Below the pieces are notes generated by a model. The model searched no databases. It was given only the letters and a program-made list of their open reading frames with translations, and had not been told where the DNA came from. The translations under genes and the position numbers were made by a program. DNA of 64,000 bases from Candidatus Zipacnadia bacterium (GTDB taxonomy: Bacteria > Armatimonadota > Zipacnadia > Zipacnadales > UBA5352). The stretch lies in assembly GCA_029820295.1 (NCBI GenBank), contig JALGVA010000004.1, positions 1 to 64,000 on the forward strand, read 5' to 3'. This document shows, piece by piece, positions 46,389 to 56,318 of the stretch. Numbering within the stretch: the stretch's first letter is position 1; every line of letters begins with the position of its first letter.

Positions 46389-47894
46389 CTACGGGTAGCT
46401 GACATCCAGCCGCAGGTCGCGCACCACGGGTGCCGGTCCTGCGGGCCGCGCCAACTCGACGGTGATCTGATTCGCCCCCGCGCGCAGCAGCGAGGCATCC
46501 GGGAACAGGCGCAGCCAGCCGTCGTCCACCACGCCGCCGTCAACGTGCGTGTCGTTGAGTTCCACGACGAGCGCGCCGGGGTCGAGGACATCCTGGAGCT
46601 GGAGGCTGAGCGTCACGGCGGGGCCGGCGGCGATGTCCTCGTCGCCGGTCTCGACGGTCACCCGCAGCGGCTCGCCCTGGATCAGCGCCGCGGGCCGGTC
46701 GGGGCAGAGGGTGGCGACCTCGTTGTGGCGCTCGCCGCCTACCAGGTAGTACTCGATGCCCTTCGGCCCCATGACCGAGGCCCAGTAGGTCTTGTCCGTG
46801 GTGCGCAGCGCCGCCGGGTCGCCGATCTCGCGCCAGATCGGGCTGTACGGGTCGAAGAGGTTGTAGACGTAGACTGCGTCGGCGCCCGCGTGCCAGGCCG
46901 CGGCGGCGCGCCCGCGGTAGGTGCCGGGCTGCAGGCGCTGCCGATTGGCATCCTCGTCGGTGATGCGCGGGTCGGCGAGACAGGCGAAGACCGGCACATC
47001 GTGGCGCGCGCCCAGTTCCACGCTGGCCCGCCACGGCCGCAGGCGGAAGTAGTCGGTGACGATCAGGATGTCGGCCAGCTCCTCGGCCAGCCACGCCTCC
47101 AGGTCCAGCCCCACGTCGCGGCAGTAGTCCACCGAGTCGGGCACGCGCACCGCCACCAGCAGCGGCCGGGCCAGCTTGGACTCGCGCGCGATTACCAACT
47201 CGCGCACGCGCCGCAGCAGTTCGGTCATCGCGTCGAGGTCCTCGCGGGTCGCCTCCCCCGCGAAGGCGTGGCTGCGGAAGTAGCACAGGTGGCGGCAGAA
47301 GTCCAGCTCGATGCCGTCGATGTCGTAGCGCCCGACGGCGTCCTCGATGATGCGGAAGCAGCGCTCGCGCACGAGCGGTTCGGCGAAGTTAACGCTCGAC
47401 CAGCAGCGCCCGTCGCGCGTGAACGGCGGCGCCTGGCCCCTGCGGCCGACCAGGCAGCTCGGGTGGTCGCGCTTGAAGCGCGGGAACAGCTCGGGGTAGT
47501 AGAGGTCGCCCTCGGGGGTCATGTCGCCGTCATGCACGTCATTCATGCGCAGCGACCAGAAGTACTCCAGGTCGTGCGCGCGGCAGAACTCGCTCATGAT
47601 CTGCGACGGGTCGGTACCCTGCTCATGCAGGGCGCCGGTGATGTTCCGGTGGAAGATGCGGTCGGTGGTCACGAAGCGCTCGGCGACATCGCCGCGCATC
47701 GTGGTCAGCCCGAAGCCCGAGCACCACGGGCAGTAGAAGATGCTGTCCACCTGCGAACCGAGCAGTGGCGTGGTGCGCTGCGCCAGGAGGCTCTCGGCGG
47801 TCGGCTCCTCGCACTCGTAGACGGCGTCATCGCCATCGTTGTTGAAGACGATCCGGCGCGGCCGGCGCGCCATCTCGCGTCGCATCTCGCGCAC
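46389..47894 (-). CDS. GHL10-like putative glycosyl hydrolase (TIM barrel)
   Basis: EYFWSLRMNDVHDGD, YDIDGIELDFCRHLCYFRSHAF, LLVAVRVPDSVDYCRDVGLDLEAWL; C-terminal beta domain. Confidence 0.6.
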   Translation of the reverse strand: MREMRREMARRPRRIVFNNDGDDAVYECEEPTAESLLAQRTTPLLGSQVDSIFYCPWCSGFGLTTMRGDVAERFVTTDRIFHRNITGALHEQGTDPSQIMSEFCRAHDLEYFWSLRMNDVHDGDMTPEGDLYYPELFPRFKRDHPSCLVGRRGQAPPFTRDGRCWSSVNFAEPLVRERCFRIIEDAVGRYDIDGIELDFCRHLCYFRSHAFAGEATREDLDAMTELLRRVRELVIARESKLARPLLVAVRVPDSVDYCRDVGLDLEAWLAEELADILIVTDYFRLRPWRASVELGARHDVPVFACLADPRITDEDANRQRLQPGTYRGRAAAAWHAGADAVYVYNLFDPYSPIWREIGDPAALRTTDKTYWASVMGPKGIEYYLVGGERHNEVATLCPDRPAALIQGEPLRVTVETGDEDIAAGPAVTLSLQLQDVLDPGALVVELNDTHVDGGVVDDGWLRLFPDASLLRAGANQITVELARPAGPAPVVRDLRLDVSYP

Positions 47895-47998
47895 GATCCC
47901 CTCACCACCTGTGGGGAGCGTCTCACCATGCCGCGCTCTTCGCGGTAGACTTCGGGCAATGCGCGTGACTTCCGCGCACTGTCGCGGCGCACCTGCGC

Positions 47999-48763
47999 CT
48001 ACAGCTCGCCGACCAGCTTCATGGCGAGGAACTGGCCGACCTGCGTGGCCATCAGCGCGAGCTTGTCGGGCTCACCGTAGAAGTGATCGATGCCCTCCAC
48101 GGGGATGACGCGCGCGTGCAGGTGGTAGTGATCGACCAGTGCCAGGATGTTGGGGACCGAGCTGTACCGGTCATCGGTGCCGGTAACGAAGAGGAGAGGG
48201 CGCTCGATGCCGTCGAGGTAGGCGAAGTCCTCGACAGTCACCGGCTGCTCGAGGCCGGTGGGCAGACTGATGGCGGCGCAGGCGAGGACGGTCGGGTCCC
48301 GGTGCATGGCCGCCAGCGCCATCTGCGAGCCGTAGGAGTATCCGGCCAGCCCGCAGCGATCCCCGTCCACCGCCGGCTGCGCCCGCAGGAAGGCCAGCGC
48401 GCCCAACACATCGTCCGCGCAGACGGCGCCATCGGTCATCTCGCCCTGGGAGCGTCCGACGCCGCGGAAGTTGAAGATGAGCGTCGCCATGCCCAGGCCC
48501 AGGCAGCGGTCGCGGATGGCCAGCGTCACGTTGTTGTACATGCTGCCGCCCATGAGCGGGTTCGGGTGGCAGATGACCACGCCGGGGACGAGAGCGTCGG
48601 CATTGGGGCGTTGGGGCACGGACAGCTCGCCCTGCAGCAGCGGCGCGTCCTCGCCCGCCGCGAGGAAGGTCACCGGATCCTGGGTGGGCGGCACCGGCTG
48701 GGCGCATGCCGCGATGGGCAGCGCGAGCATGCACAGTGCGGTCAGTCCGATCGTCGCGCGCAT
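47999..48763 (-). CDS. Secreted alpha/beta hydrolase (dienelactone-hydrolase-like)
   Basis: Signal peptide MRATIGLTALCMLALPIAACA; GVVICHPNPLMGGSMYNN, NFRGVGRSQGEM, GLAGYSYGSQMALAA (GxSxG), GIDHFYGEPDKL. Confidence 0.85.
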   Translation of the reverse strand: MRATIGLTALCMLALPIAACAQPVPPTQDPVTFLAAGEDAPLLQGELSVPQRPNADALVPGVVICHPNPLMGGSMYNNVTLAIRDRCLGLGMATLIFNFRGVGRSQGEMTDGAVCADDVLGALAFLRAQPAVDGDRCGLAGYSYGSQMALAAMHRDPTVLACAAISLPTGLEQPVTVEDFAYLDGIERPLLFVTGTDDRYSSVPNILALVDHYHLHARVIPVEGIDHFYGEPDKLALMATQVGQFLAMKLVGEL

Positions 48764-48779
48764 CGATCCACCAGCCTCC

Positions 48780-50747
48780 TCATTGCCGGGCCTGCGTCGC
48801 CATCTCCGCGGGCGTGCCGGTCGCGCCCAGCGCCAGCACCGGCAGATAGTCCTCGGCCAGGGCGCGCCGGTAGTTGAAGAGTACGAAGCCCTCGCAGCCG
48901 AGACGGCGCGACGCCTGGATCTGGTCGAGCACCCCCTGCGGCGTGATCTGCGGGTCGATGTCCGCGAACGGGCCGATGCCCATCGCGACCGGCACCTTGC
49001 CGCCGGCCCACGCCTCCTGCTTCGTCACCCATTGCTGGAAGCGATCCATGTCGGCCATGTAGGTCATCGGCGAGACGAAGTCCACCAGCCCCTCGTCGAT
49101 CCAGCGCTTCCAGTCCTGGCCGAAGCTGTCGCGATGGCCCTCCCAGTTGATGAACACCGCCGCCGAGAGCGTGGCGTCGGGGCGGACCTCCCTCATCCTG
49201 CGGCGCACGGTGCGCAGCAGCGAGGTGATAGTCTCGCGCCGCCACTCCAGCCAGCGGCCATGCAGCGATCCGGTAAGCACATCCTCCGGCCAGTTATTCA
49301 CGTGAACGCCCGTCTCGGTTTCAAAGCGCTCGCGACAGGTCGCGCACACACAGCGGTCCTTCCAGCTATACCGCAGGTAGTCGAACTGCACGCCGTCCGC
49401 CCCGTAGGTCGTGACCATCTCGATAGCGGTGTCGATGATCTGCTGCCGGTTGTCGTGGTTCGACGGGCACAGCCAGCTCATGTCATAGCCATCCGGCCGC
49501 CGGGCGATGCGCCCCTGCGCGCGGTAGCGCTCCTTCAGCTCGGCCGAGGCGCCCATGGTGAAGAAGCCCAGGATGCGTGGGTGGACGGCGACGCCGTACG
49601 CCCGTCCGGCGGCGATGGCGTCACGCAGCGGATCGCCCTGTGAGTTGGCGCAGCGGGGGATGACCGCGCTGGGATAGTACGCCGCCGCGCCGGAGGCCAT
49701 GTAGGGGAAGACCACGTTGAAGTGCGCGGCGGCCAGGTTGCGGATCGCCTCGTCCCAGCCGCCATCAACGGTGTCGGAGGCCCACACGCCGCGGATCTCC
49801 GGAGAGTACGACGGATAGGAGCGGAACCACGCCCGTTGGCCCAGCTCGCGAGCGCGGACGGAGGCTGCGATGGCCTCGTCCTGCCGGCCCTCCATCAGCA
49901 GGGCGGTGACCGAACTGAGCAGCCCGAAGGCCTCGCGCACGTCCGCGCGCGCGCCGGCGAGGTACTCGGCGTCATTGGCGCGCAGGGCGGCGTCGAAGTC
50001 CGTGAGTGAGCCGTAGCGTCCGATGGGGCCGACCCGGCGCGGGTCGCGCGGGGCCAGCGCCGTCCACAGCTCCGGCGCATAGTGGCCGATGAGCGCGCGC
50101 AGCAGTTGCACCAGCGCGGGCCTGCCGTCCGCTGACGGGGGAGCGCCGACGAGCGCACCGTGGTCCGAGACCACGAGGCCGGCGTGCGCGGTCGGGTGCC
50201 CGGAGACGGTATGCCACGTGCCATAGCTACGCCCGCCGGCGGGCTTGAGGGGGCGGATGGTGCGCGCGTCGAGGGCGATGGCGTCCGGCTGGCCCAGGAG
50301 CCGCCCATCGGGCGGGCGCAGGGAGAAGAACTCGCCGGGGAAGCCCTCCCGGGTCACGGGGCCGAGCGTGGCGCCCAGGTCCGCGGCCAGCTCGTCGCGC
50401 GTGGTGTAGAAGACGATCAGGCGCGCGGGGCGGGCGAGGAAGGCGCGCAGGTGGCGCAGCTCCTCATCGCTCACCGCGCGGCTGTAGGGCATGATCGCGA
50501 CCGGCACGGCCGGCAGGCCCCATTGCTCGACGATGGTGTCCGAGCTTTCCTCGTAGGGGATTCCTGCCGCCTCGAGCGCGTGCAGGACGGCCTGGTAGCG
50601 GTCGCGGCTGATCTGCGCGGTGTCGGGGCCCGCGCCGCCGAGGAAGTCGCCATGCACCACCGCGACCGTCGGACGCTCGGCCGCCGGCGCCGCCACCGGC
50701 GATGACACCAGCGCCACGGCCACGAGCAGTGCGGGGCGCGCCGACAT
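48780..50747 (-). CDS. Secreted GHL10-family glycosyl hydrolase-like protein
   Basis: Signal peptide; RGVWASDTVDGGWDEAIRNLAAAHFNVVFPYM, GADGVQFDYLRYSW, LSAAVFINWEGHRDSFGQDWKRWIDEGLVDFVSPMTYMAD. Confidence 0.78.
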   Translation of the reverse strand: MSARPALLVAVALVSSPVAAPAAERPTVAVVHGDFLGGAGPDTAQISRDRYQAVLHALEAAGIPYEESSDTIVEQWGLPAVPVAIMPYSRAVSDEELRHLRAFLARPARLIVFYTTRDELAADLGATLGPVTREGFPGEFFSLRPPDGRLLGQPDAIALDARTIRPLKPAGGRSYGTWHTVSGHPTAHAGLVVSDHGALVGAPPSADGRPALVQLLRALIGHYAPELWTALAPRDPRRVGPIGRYGSLTDFDAALRANDAEYLAGARADVREAFGLLSSVTALLMEGRQDEAIAASVRARELGQRAWFRSYPSYSPEIRGVWASDTVDGGWDEAIRNLAAAHFNVVFPYMASGAAAYYPSAVIPRCANSQGDPLRDAIAAGRAYGVAVHPRILGFFTMGASAELKERYRAQGRIARRPDGYDMSWLCPSNHDNRQQIIDTAIEMVTTYGADGVQFDYLRYSWKDRCVCATCRERFETETGVHVNNWPEDVLTGSLHGRWLEWRRETITSLLRTVRRRMREVRPDATLSAAVFINWEGHRDSFGQDWKRWIDEGLVDFVSPMTYMADMDRFQQWVTKQEAWAGGKVPVAMGIGPFADIDPQITPQGVLDQIQASRRLGCEGFVLFNYRRALAEDYLPVLALGATGTPAEMATQARQ

Positions 50748-52420
50748 CACATCTGCTCCGGCGCGCTCACGCCCAACAGCCCGAGGAGGTTGCGCAGCAC
50801 GATGCCCGCCGCACTCACCAGCGCCAGGCGTGCGCGCGACAGCTCCGGCGCCTCCTCGTCGATGACGCGGCAGGTGCCGTAGAACTGGTGGAAGGTCGCG
50901 GCGAGGTCGCGCGACAGATGCGCCAGCCGGTGCGGCGCGCGCTGCGCAGCGGCGTCGCTCACCTCGGCCGGGTAGTCCGCCAGCCAGCGCATCAGGCGCA
51001 GCTCGTCGGGATGGGCGAGCAGCGACAGGTCGGCCTCGGCCAGGTCATCGGTGGCGAAGCCGCGCTGTCGGGCCTCGCGGAGGATGCTGCTGATGCGCGC
51101 GTGCGCGTACTGCACGTAGTAGACCGGGTTCTCCTCGCTCTCCTTGCGCGCCAGCTCGAGGTCGAAGTCGAGGTGCGAATCCACCGAGCGCGACAGCAGG
51201 AAGAAGCGCGTGACGTCGCGGCCCACGTCCTCGATCAGCTCGCGCAGGGAGACGATGGTCCCCTGGCGCTTGGACATCCTGACGACCCGGCCGCCCTCGG
51301 TCAGGCGCACGATCTGATGGACGATGAACTCGGTCACATCTGGATCGACCCCCGCGGCCGCCATGCCGGCCTTCACCGACGGCACCTGCGCCGCGTGGTC
51401 GGGGCCCCAGACGTAGATCAGGTGGTCGAAGCCGCGTGCCAGCTTGTTGTCCACGTAGGCCAGGTCGCTCATCAGGTAGGTCTTCGCGCCGTTCTGGCGC
51501 ACCAGCACGCGGTCCTCCTCGTCGCCGAATTCGGTGGTGCGCAGCCACACCGCGCCATCCTGCTGGTAGAGCACGCCGCGCCCCCACAGCTCGTCGAGCT
51601 TGGCGTCGATCTCGCCGTCCTCGAACATGGCGCGCTCGCTGAACCACGAGTCGAACTCCACGCCCAGCATCTCCAGGCTGTCGCGGATGTCGGCGACGCA
51701 CACCTCCTCGCCGAGGATCGCGAACTCGAAGAAGCCGTCCTCGTCCTCGGCGATCTCACCCAGGCCCTCGCCATGCGCGGCGAGCAGTTCGCGCGCGTAG
51801 TCGATGACGTAGTCGCCCCTGTACCCGTCCTCGGGCATGTGCGCGGGCAGGCCCAGCAGCTCACGTACGCGCGCCTGCACCGAAGCGCCGAACAGGCGGA
51901 ACTGCGTGTTGTCGGGCCCATCGTTGAGCAGGTACTCGCGCTCGACCTCATAGCCCACAGCTTCGAGCAGATTCGCGACCGCGTCGCCGTAAGGTCCGCC
52001 ACGGGCGTTGCCCACGTGCAGCGGCCCGACCGGGTTGGCCGAGATGAACTCGACCTGCACGCGCTTGCCGGCGCCTTCATCGCTGTGCCCGTAGCGCTCG
52101 CCGCGCACCAGCACCTCGCGCACCACCTCCTGCAGCCAGGTGGGGGAGAGGCGGAAGTTGATGAAGCCCGGACCGGCGATCTCGACATTGTCGATGAGCG
52201 CGCACTGGGGGAGGTGGCGCAGGATGATCTCGGCCACCTCGCGCGGGGCCTTCTGTGCGGGCTTCGCCATGACCATGGCGATGTTGCACGAGAAGTCGCC
52301 CATCTCCGGCTGCGGGGGCTGTTCGAGGCGGATCCCCGTCTCGCACGCGGGCAGGTCGCCGGCGTCGCAGGCGGCCCTGAGGGCGGCGTCGATCAGTTCG
52401 AGGAGTTGCGCGTCGGCCAT
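50747..52420 (-). CDS. argS: Arginyl-tRNA synthetase
   Basis: EFISANPVGPLHVGNARGGPYGDAVANLLEAVGYEVEREYLLND, DLAYVDNKLARGFDHLIYVWGPDHAAQV, MSKRQGTIVSLRELIED, DALR-type C-terminus. Confidence 0.97.
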   Translation of the reverse strand: MADAQLLELIDAALRAACDAGDLPACETGIRLEQPPQPEMGDFSCNIAMVMAKPAQKAPREVAEIILRHLPQCALIDNVEIAGPGFINFRLSPTWLQEVVREVLVRGERYGHSDEGAGKRVQVEFISANPVGPLHVGNARGGPYGDAVANLLEAVGYEVEREYLLNDGPDNTQFRLFGASVQARVRELLGLPAHMPEDGYRGDYVIDYARELLAAHGEGLGEIAEDEDGFFEFAILGEEVCVADIRDSLEMLGVEFDSWFSERAMFEDGEIDAKLDELWGRGVLYQQDGAVWLRTTEFGDEEDRVLVRQNGAKTYLMSDLAYVDNKLARGFDHLIYVWGPDHAAQVPSVKAGMAAAGVDPDVTEFIVHQIVRLTEGGRVVRMSKRQGTIVSLRELIEDVGRDVTRFFLLSRSVDSHLDFDLELARKESEENPVYYVQYAHARISSILREARQRGFATDDLAEADLSLLAHPDELRLMRWLADYPAEVSDAAAQRAPHRLAHLSRDLAATFHQFYGTCRVIDEEAPELSRARLALVSAAGIVLRNLLGLLGVSAPEQM

Positions 52421-52455
52421 GCCACGTCCTCCGGAGGGCGTCGGTCAACCGTGGG

Positions 52456-53292
52456 TCAGAAGTCGAGCCACAGGTGCAGGTGCTCGTAGACGTGTCCGAG
52501 CAGCCAGATGCCGATGAACATGCCGATGAACATCTGCGCCATGCCGCGCCGCCACAGGCTCACCAGCGGCGGCACCGGTCGGCCGAGCGCCTCCCGCCAG
52601 CGCCTGAGGACGGTGCGCCCGGCCTCCAGCCCGGCGCGGAGCTGGCGGTCGGTGGGCTCCTTGGTGGCGAAGATCGCCTGGATCAGGTAGCCGGTGTGGA
52701 AGCGCATCTGCCAGCCCACGATGATGGTGACCGCCCCGGCGATGGGGCTCAGACGCCACAGCGGCTCGCCGATGAGCAGCAGCGGCAGCAGGCCCGCCAG
52801 CAGATTCGAGCCGCAGCGCACGTGAGCCCGCGGCATGGCGCGGGCGCGCTCCATGGTTGGCTCGCCGAAGTGCTCGATGGCGGCGATGACCTTGTGTTCC
52901 GCCGCGTGGTAGCCCGACAGCGGGGTCACGCGCATGAGCACCAGGAAGCACAGGAGGGTGAGCAGGTTCAGGCCGATCTCGACCAGCGGCCCCGCTTCGC
53001 CCTCGGGCCCGGGCGTGAACATCATCAGCATGCCGGTCAGCGGCAGCGCGGAGAACTGCTCGATGACCCACGAGATGATCCACGTGAGCACCAGCGCGCC
53101 CGAGCCCAGCAGCGCGATGGACATGCCGGTGAGGATCAGCCACAGGTCTCCGGCGCTACGCGCGTTGCCGGTGGACATGAACACACCCGCGGGCATGGCG
53201 GTGCCGCTGATGCGCGGCGGCCCGGTGGGCTGCGCGGCGGGCTGCATCCAGTCAGGGTAGATGTCGTCGGGTACGCGGCGCAGGATCGTCAT
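52456..53292 (-). CDS. DUF1385 family membrane protein
   Basis: GYHAAEHKVIAAIEHFGEPTMERARAMPRAHVRCGSNLLAGL; multiple TM helices. Confidence 0.85.
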   Translation of the reverse strand: MTILRRVPDDIYPDWMQPAAQPTGPPRISGTAMPAGVFMSTGNARSAGDLWLILTGMSIALLGSGALVLTWIISWVIEQFSALPLTGMLMMFTPGPEGEAGPLVEIGLNLLTLLCFLVLMRVTPLSGYHAAEHKVIAAIEHFGEPTMERARAMPRAHVRCGSNLLAGLLPLLLIGEPLWRLSPIAGAVTIIVGWQMRFHTGYLIQAIFATKEPTDRQLRAGLEAGRTVLRRWREALGRPVPPLVSLWRRGMAQMFIGMFIGIWLLGHVYEHLHLWLDF

Positions 53293-53314
53293 CGCCTCGA
53301 TGCCGACTCGCCGC

Positions 53315-53344
53315 TTGCGCGGGATCGGCCGGATATGCTATCAT
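53315..53344 (+). promoter_or_regulatory. sigma70-like promoter for rpmB
   Basis: TTGCGC -18 nt- TATCAT. Confidence 0.55.
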
Positions 53345-53413
53345 CAAACGCCCAGGCAACCCCGGCGGCGCGCCCGCGGCGGCGCGCCCGCCTTGTGAAG
53401 GGAAGCACCGACC

Positions 53414-53608
53414 ATGGCCAAGTGTCAGATTTGTGGCAAGCAGCCCAGCACCGGGCACAACGTGAGCAACTCGCAGCGGCGCACCAAGCGCACGTGGCAG
53501 CCCAACATCCAGCGCGTTCGTGCGCTCGTCGATGGCGTGCCGAAGCGGATCAAGGTCTGCACGTCATGCATCAAGGCAGGCAAGGTCAAGAAAGCCGCCC
53601 GCGGCTGA
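53414..53608 (+). CDS. rpmB: 50S ribosomal protein L28
   Basis: [61 protein letters not shown]. Confidence 0.96.
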   Translation: MAKCQICGKQPSTGHNVSNSQRRTKRTWQPNIQRVRALVDGVPKRIKVCTSCIKAGKVKKAARG

Positions 53609-53634
53609 TCCCCATCGGCGCCGTTGTGTGCGAT

Positions 53635-53660
53635 GCGGCCGGGGCTCAGACCCCGGCCGC
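53635..53660 (+). terminator. Hairpin downstream of rpmB
   Basis: GCGGCCGGGG-ctcaga-CCCCGGCCGC, 10-bp perfect stem; only weak T content after. Confidence 0.65.
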
Positions 53661-53759
53661 TTGCCGTGCCTGCGCGCTGCTCGCAGACGGCCTGAACACG
53701 CCGATTATATCACACGGACTCCGCGGCGCGCAACACGCCGCGACGGGCGGCGAGCGCTC

Positions 53760-55100
53760 GTGAGCGACCGCCCGCGCGTGGCCATCCGGACGCTCGGCTG
53801 CAAGCTCAATCAGTACGAGAGCGAACAGCTCCGCGAGGACTTCGAGGCCCTCGGCTTCGTGACCGTGCCCTTCGACGCCCCGGCCGAGGTCTATGTTCTC
53901 AACACCTGCACCGTCACCCACCGCACCGACCGCGACGCCCGCCGCCTGGCCCGGCAGGCGCGGCGACGCTGCCCCGATGCCGTCATTGCGCTGACCGGCT
54001 GCTGCGCGGAGATGCACGCGGGGGAGCTGGAGGCCCTGGGGGTCGCCGATGTCATCGCCGGCAACGACGCCAAGCCCGACCTCGCCCGCATCGCCGCCGA
54101 GCGCCTGGCCCGGCACCGGCCCGTGCCTCCTGCAGCTCCGACGTGCGACGTCGAGCGGCTCGTGCATCGCTTCCCCGACAACACGCGCGCCTTCGTCAAG
54201 GTGCAGGAGGGCTGCGACGCATCCTGCGCCTACTGCATCATCTCCGCCGCGCGCGGCCCCAGCCGCAGCACACCGCTGGACACCGTCCTGCGTCAGGCCG
54301 ACCTGCTGGGGCGCGGGGGCCATCCCGAAGTTGTGCTGGTGGGCACGCACCTCGGGGCGTGGGGGCGGGACCTCGACGGTTCACTGCCGCTGGCGTACCT
54401 GCTGGGGGCGGTCTGCGACCTCGACAGCGTGCCGCGCGTCCGCCTGAGCAGCATCGAGCCGTGCGAGGTGACCGATGGGCTGATCGCGATGGTCTGCGCC
54501 GGCGGCGGCGCGCTCGCCCCTGATCCGGCGCTGCCCGGGCGCGGCAAGGTCTGCCGGCACCTGCACATCCCTCTGCAGAGCGGCTGCGACGCCACCCTCG
54601 CGCGCATGAACCGGCCCTACGAGAGCGCGCTCTACCGCGATCTGGTGACCGACATCGCCGCGCGCGAGCCGCGGGTGAGCGTCGGCGCGGACGTGCTGAC
54701 CGGCTTCCCGGGGGAGAGCGACGAGGAGTTCGCGCAGACCCTGGAGTTCGTGCGCGCGCTGCCGGTGGCGTATCTGCACGTGTTCACGTACTCCGAGCGA
54801 CCCGGGACGGCCGCCGCAGAGATGCCCGGGAGCGTGAATCCGCAGGTGCGCAAGCAGCGCACGCGGGTGCTGCGCGAGCTGTCGGAGCAGAAGGCCGCGG
54901 CCTTCGCGCGGGCGGCCGTGGGGGAGCGCCTGGAGGTGGTCGTGGAGACGCCCCGCGATGAGGCGGGGCGTCTGGTCGGCATCTCGGACAACTACCTGCG
55001 CGTGGCCTTCGACGGCCCCGACGACCTCGTCGGCCACATCGTGCCGGTGCGGGTCACCGGGGCCGAGGGCGCGACGCTGTCGGGCTCACTGCTCGAGTGA
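53760..55100 (+). CDS. mtaB: tRNA (N6-threonylcarbamoyladenosine37-C2)-methylthiotransferase, MtaB-like
   Basis: IRTLGCKLNQYESEQL, VYVLNTCTVTHRTDRDARR, VKVQEGCDASCAYCIISAARG, HLHIPLQSGCDATLARMNRPY, DVLTGFPGESDEEF, TRAM-like C-terminus. Confidence 0.93.
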   Translation: MSDRPRVAIRTLGCKLNQYESEQLREDFEALGFVTVPFDAPAEVYVLNTCTVTHRTDRDARRLARQARRRCPDAVIALTGCCAEMHAGELEALGVADVIAGNDAKPDLARIAAERLARHRPVPPAAPTCDVERLVHRFPDNTRAFVKVQEGCDASCAYCIISAARGPSRSTPLDTVLRQADLLGRGGHPEVVLVGTHLGAWGRDLDGSLPLAYLLGAVCDLDSVPRVRLSSIEPCEVTDGLIAMVCAGGGALAPDPALPGRGKVCRHLHIPLQSGCDATLARMNRPYESALYRDLVTDIAAREPRVSVGADVLTGFPGESDEEFAQTLEFVRALPVAYLHVFTYSERPGTAAAEMPGSVNPQVRKQRTRVLRELSEQKAAAFARAAVGERLEVVVETPRDEAGRLVGISDNYLRVAFDGPDDLVGHIVPVRVTGAEGATLSGSLLE

Positions 55101-55613
55101 ACACTTCTCTGCGCGCTGCGGCGCGGTGATGACCTCGGCGGAGCGCACGCCCACGCGCGGCTCCATCACGAAGGTCTGGCGCACGTAGATCTCGCGCGGA
55201 TCCCAGCGGTTGAAGGTGACGTAGCTGCGCTGGCTCTGCAGGCCCGGGCGCGTGACCATGATCTCGAAGGTGCACTCACCGCCGGGGCAGTCCTGCACGT
55301 TCACCCAGAAGGGGCCGCCGTCCCAGTTGTAGCGCCAGCCACGCCAGTCCGGCGGGAACTGCTGGCCCAGCCGCTCGTACTCGTCGTCGGTGCGCGCCTC
55401 CTGTTGCTCACCGTCGATCCACACGGTGACGCCGGGCAACGGGTCGCCGCCGGCGTCGGCGACGTTGAGGTAGAAGTAGATGGTCTTGTTGTAGCTGCCA
55501 TCGTCGCGCCAGTCATCGTCCCAGTCGTCCTCGTACCAGGCCGAGTCGCAGCCTGTCAGCACGAGCATGCCCGCCGCAGCCACCAGGACGATCAGAGCTG
55601 TCACCGTCGCCAT
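55086..55613 (-). CDS. Hypothetical lipoprotein
   Basis: MATVTALIVLVAAAGMLVLTGCDSAW lipobox (LTGC); 3' end overlaps mtaB convergently by 15 bp. Confidence 0.7.
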   Translation of the reverse strand: MATVTALIVLVAAAGMLVLTGCDSAWYEDDWDDDWRDDGSYNKTIYFYLNVADAGGDPLPGVTVWIDGEQQEARTDDEYERLGQQFPPDWRGWRYNWDGGPFWVNVQDCPGGECTFEIMVTRPGLQSQRSYVTFNRWDPREIYVRQTFVMEPRVGVRSAEVITAPQRAEKCSLEQ

Positions 55614-55675
55614 CCTGCGCACTCGAGGCACCTCCCGGGTTCTCCCGCCACGTCGTACTACCACCCGTAGTTAAT

Positions 55676-55704
55676 ACTATGCATGATAGTAGACGTTCTG
55701 TCAA
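55676..55704 (-). promoter_or_regulatory. Candidate promoter with dyad for the lipoprotein gene
   Basis: Minus strand TTGACA (-35, 55699-55704); dyad ACTAT-gcatg-ATAGT (55676-55690) overlaps the spacer/-10 region. Confidence 0.5.
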
Positions 55705-55830
55705 GGGCGGAAAGTTCATTCTTCAGCGCGCCGGGAGCGAGGTCCCGCGTGCTGCGGGCAGGTGACCGGGACTCGCGCGACGAACAGCCACACGATGACG
55801 GGAACTTGAGGAGCAGGAGTTGCTGCGCAC

Positions 55831-56280
55831 GTGAGAGCGGTCGTGCAGCGCGTGAGCGAGGCGGCGGTCGAGGTCGAGGGCGAGGTCGTGGGCCGGATCG
55901 ACCGGGGCCTGATGGTCCTGGTCGGCTGCGGGGACGCCGACGCGGACGAGGATGCGCGCGCGCTGGCCGAGAAGGTCGCACACCTGCGCATCTTCGAGGA
56001 CGACGCGGGGAAGATGAACCTGTCCGTCTCCGACATCCGCGGCGGAGTGCTGGTGGTGCCGAACTTCACGCTCTACGGCGACTGCCGCAGGGGTCGGCGC
56101 CCGAGCTTCACCGGCGCCTGCGAGCCCGAGGCCGCGGCCGCGCTGGTCGATGAGTTCGCGGACCGGCTCGCGGCGATGGGGCTGCAGGTCGAGCGCGGTG
56201 TCTTCGGCGCCAGGATGCACGTATCGCTGGTCAACGACGGCCCGGTGACGCTGCTGCTGAGCACTGAACGCACCTTCTGA
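55831..56280 (+). CDS. dtd: D-aminoacyl-tRNA deacylase
   Basis: [77 protein letters not shown] (GP motif). Confidence 0.95.
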   Translation: MRAVVQRVSEAAVEVEGEVVGRIDRGLMVLVGCGDADADEDARALAEKVAHLRIFEDDAGKMNLSVSDIRGGVLVVPNFTLYGDCRRGRRPSFTGACEPEAAAALVDEFADRLAAMGLQVERGVFGARMHVSLVNDGPVTLLLSTERTF

Positions 56281-56318
56281 CAGGAGGCCCGTGCCGCGCG
56301 GCGGGTTGATGGCTGGCC

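Noticed and set aside
45918-47948. 676-aa + strand ORF
   Set aside because: Spans several minus-strand genes including an intergenic gap; composition is that of an antisense frame.
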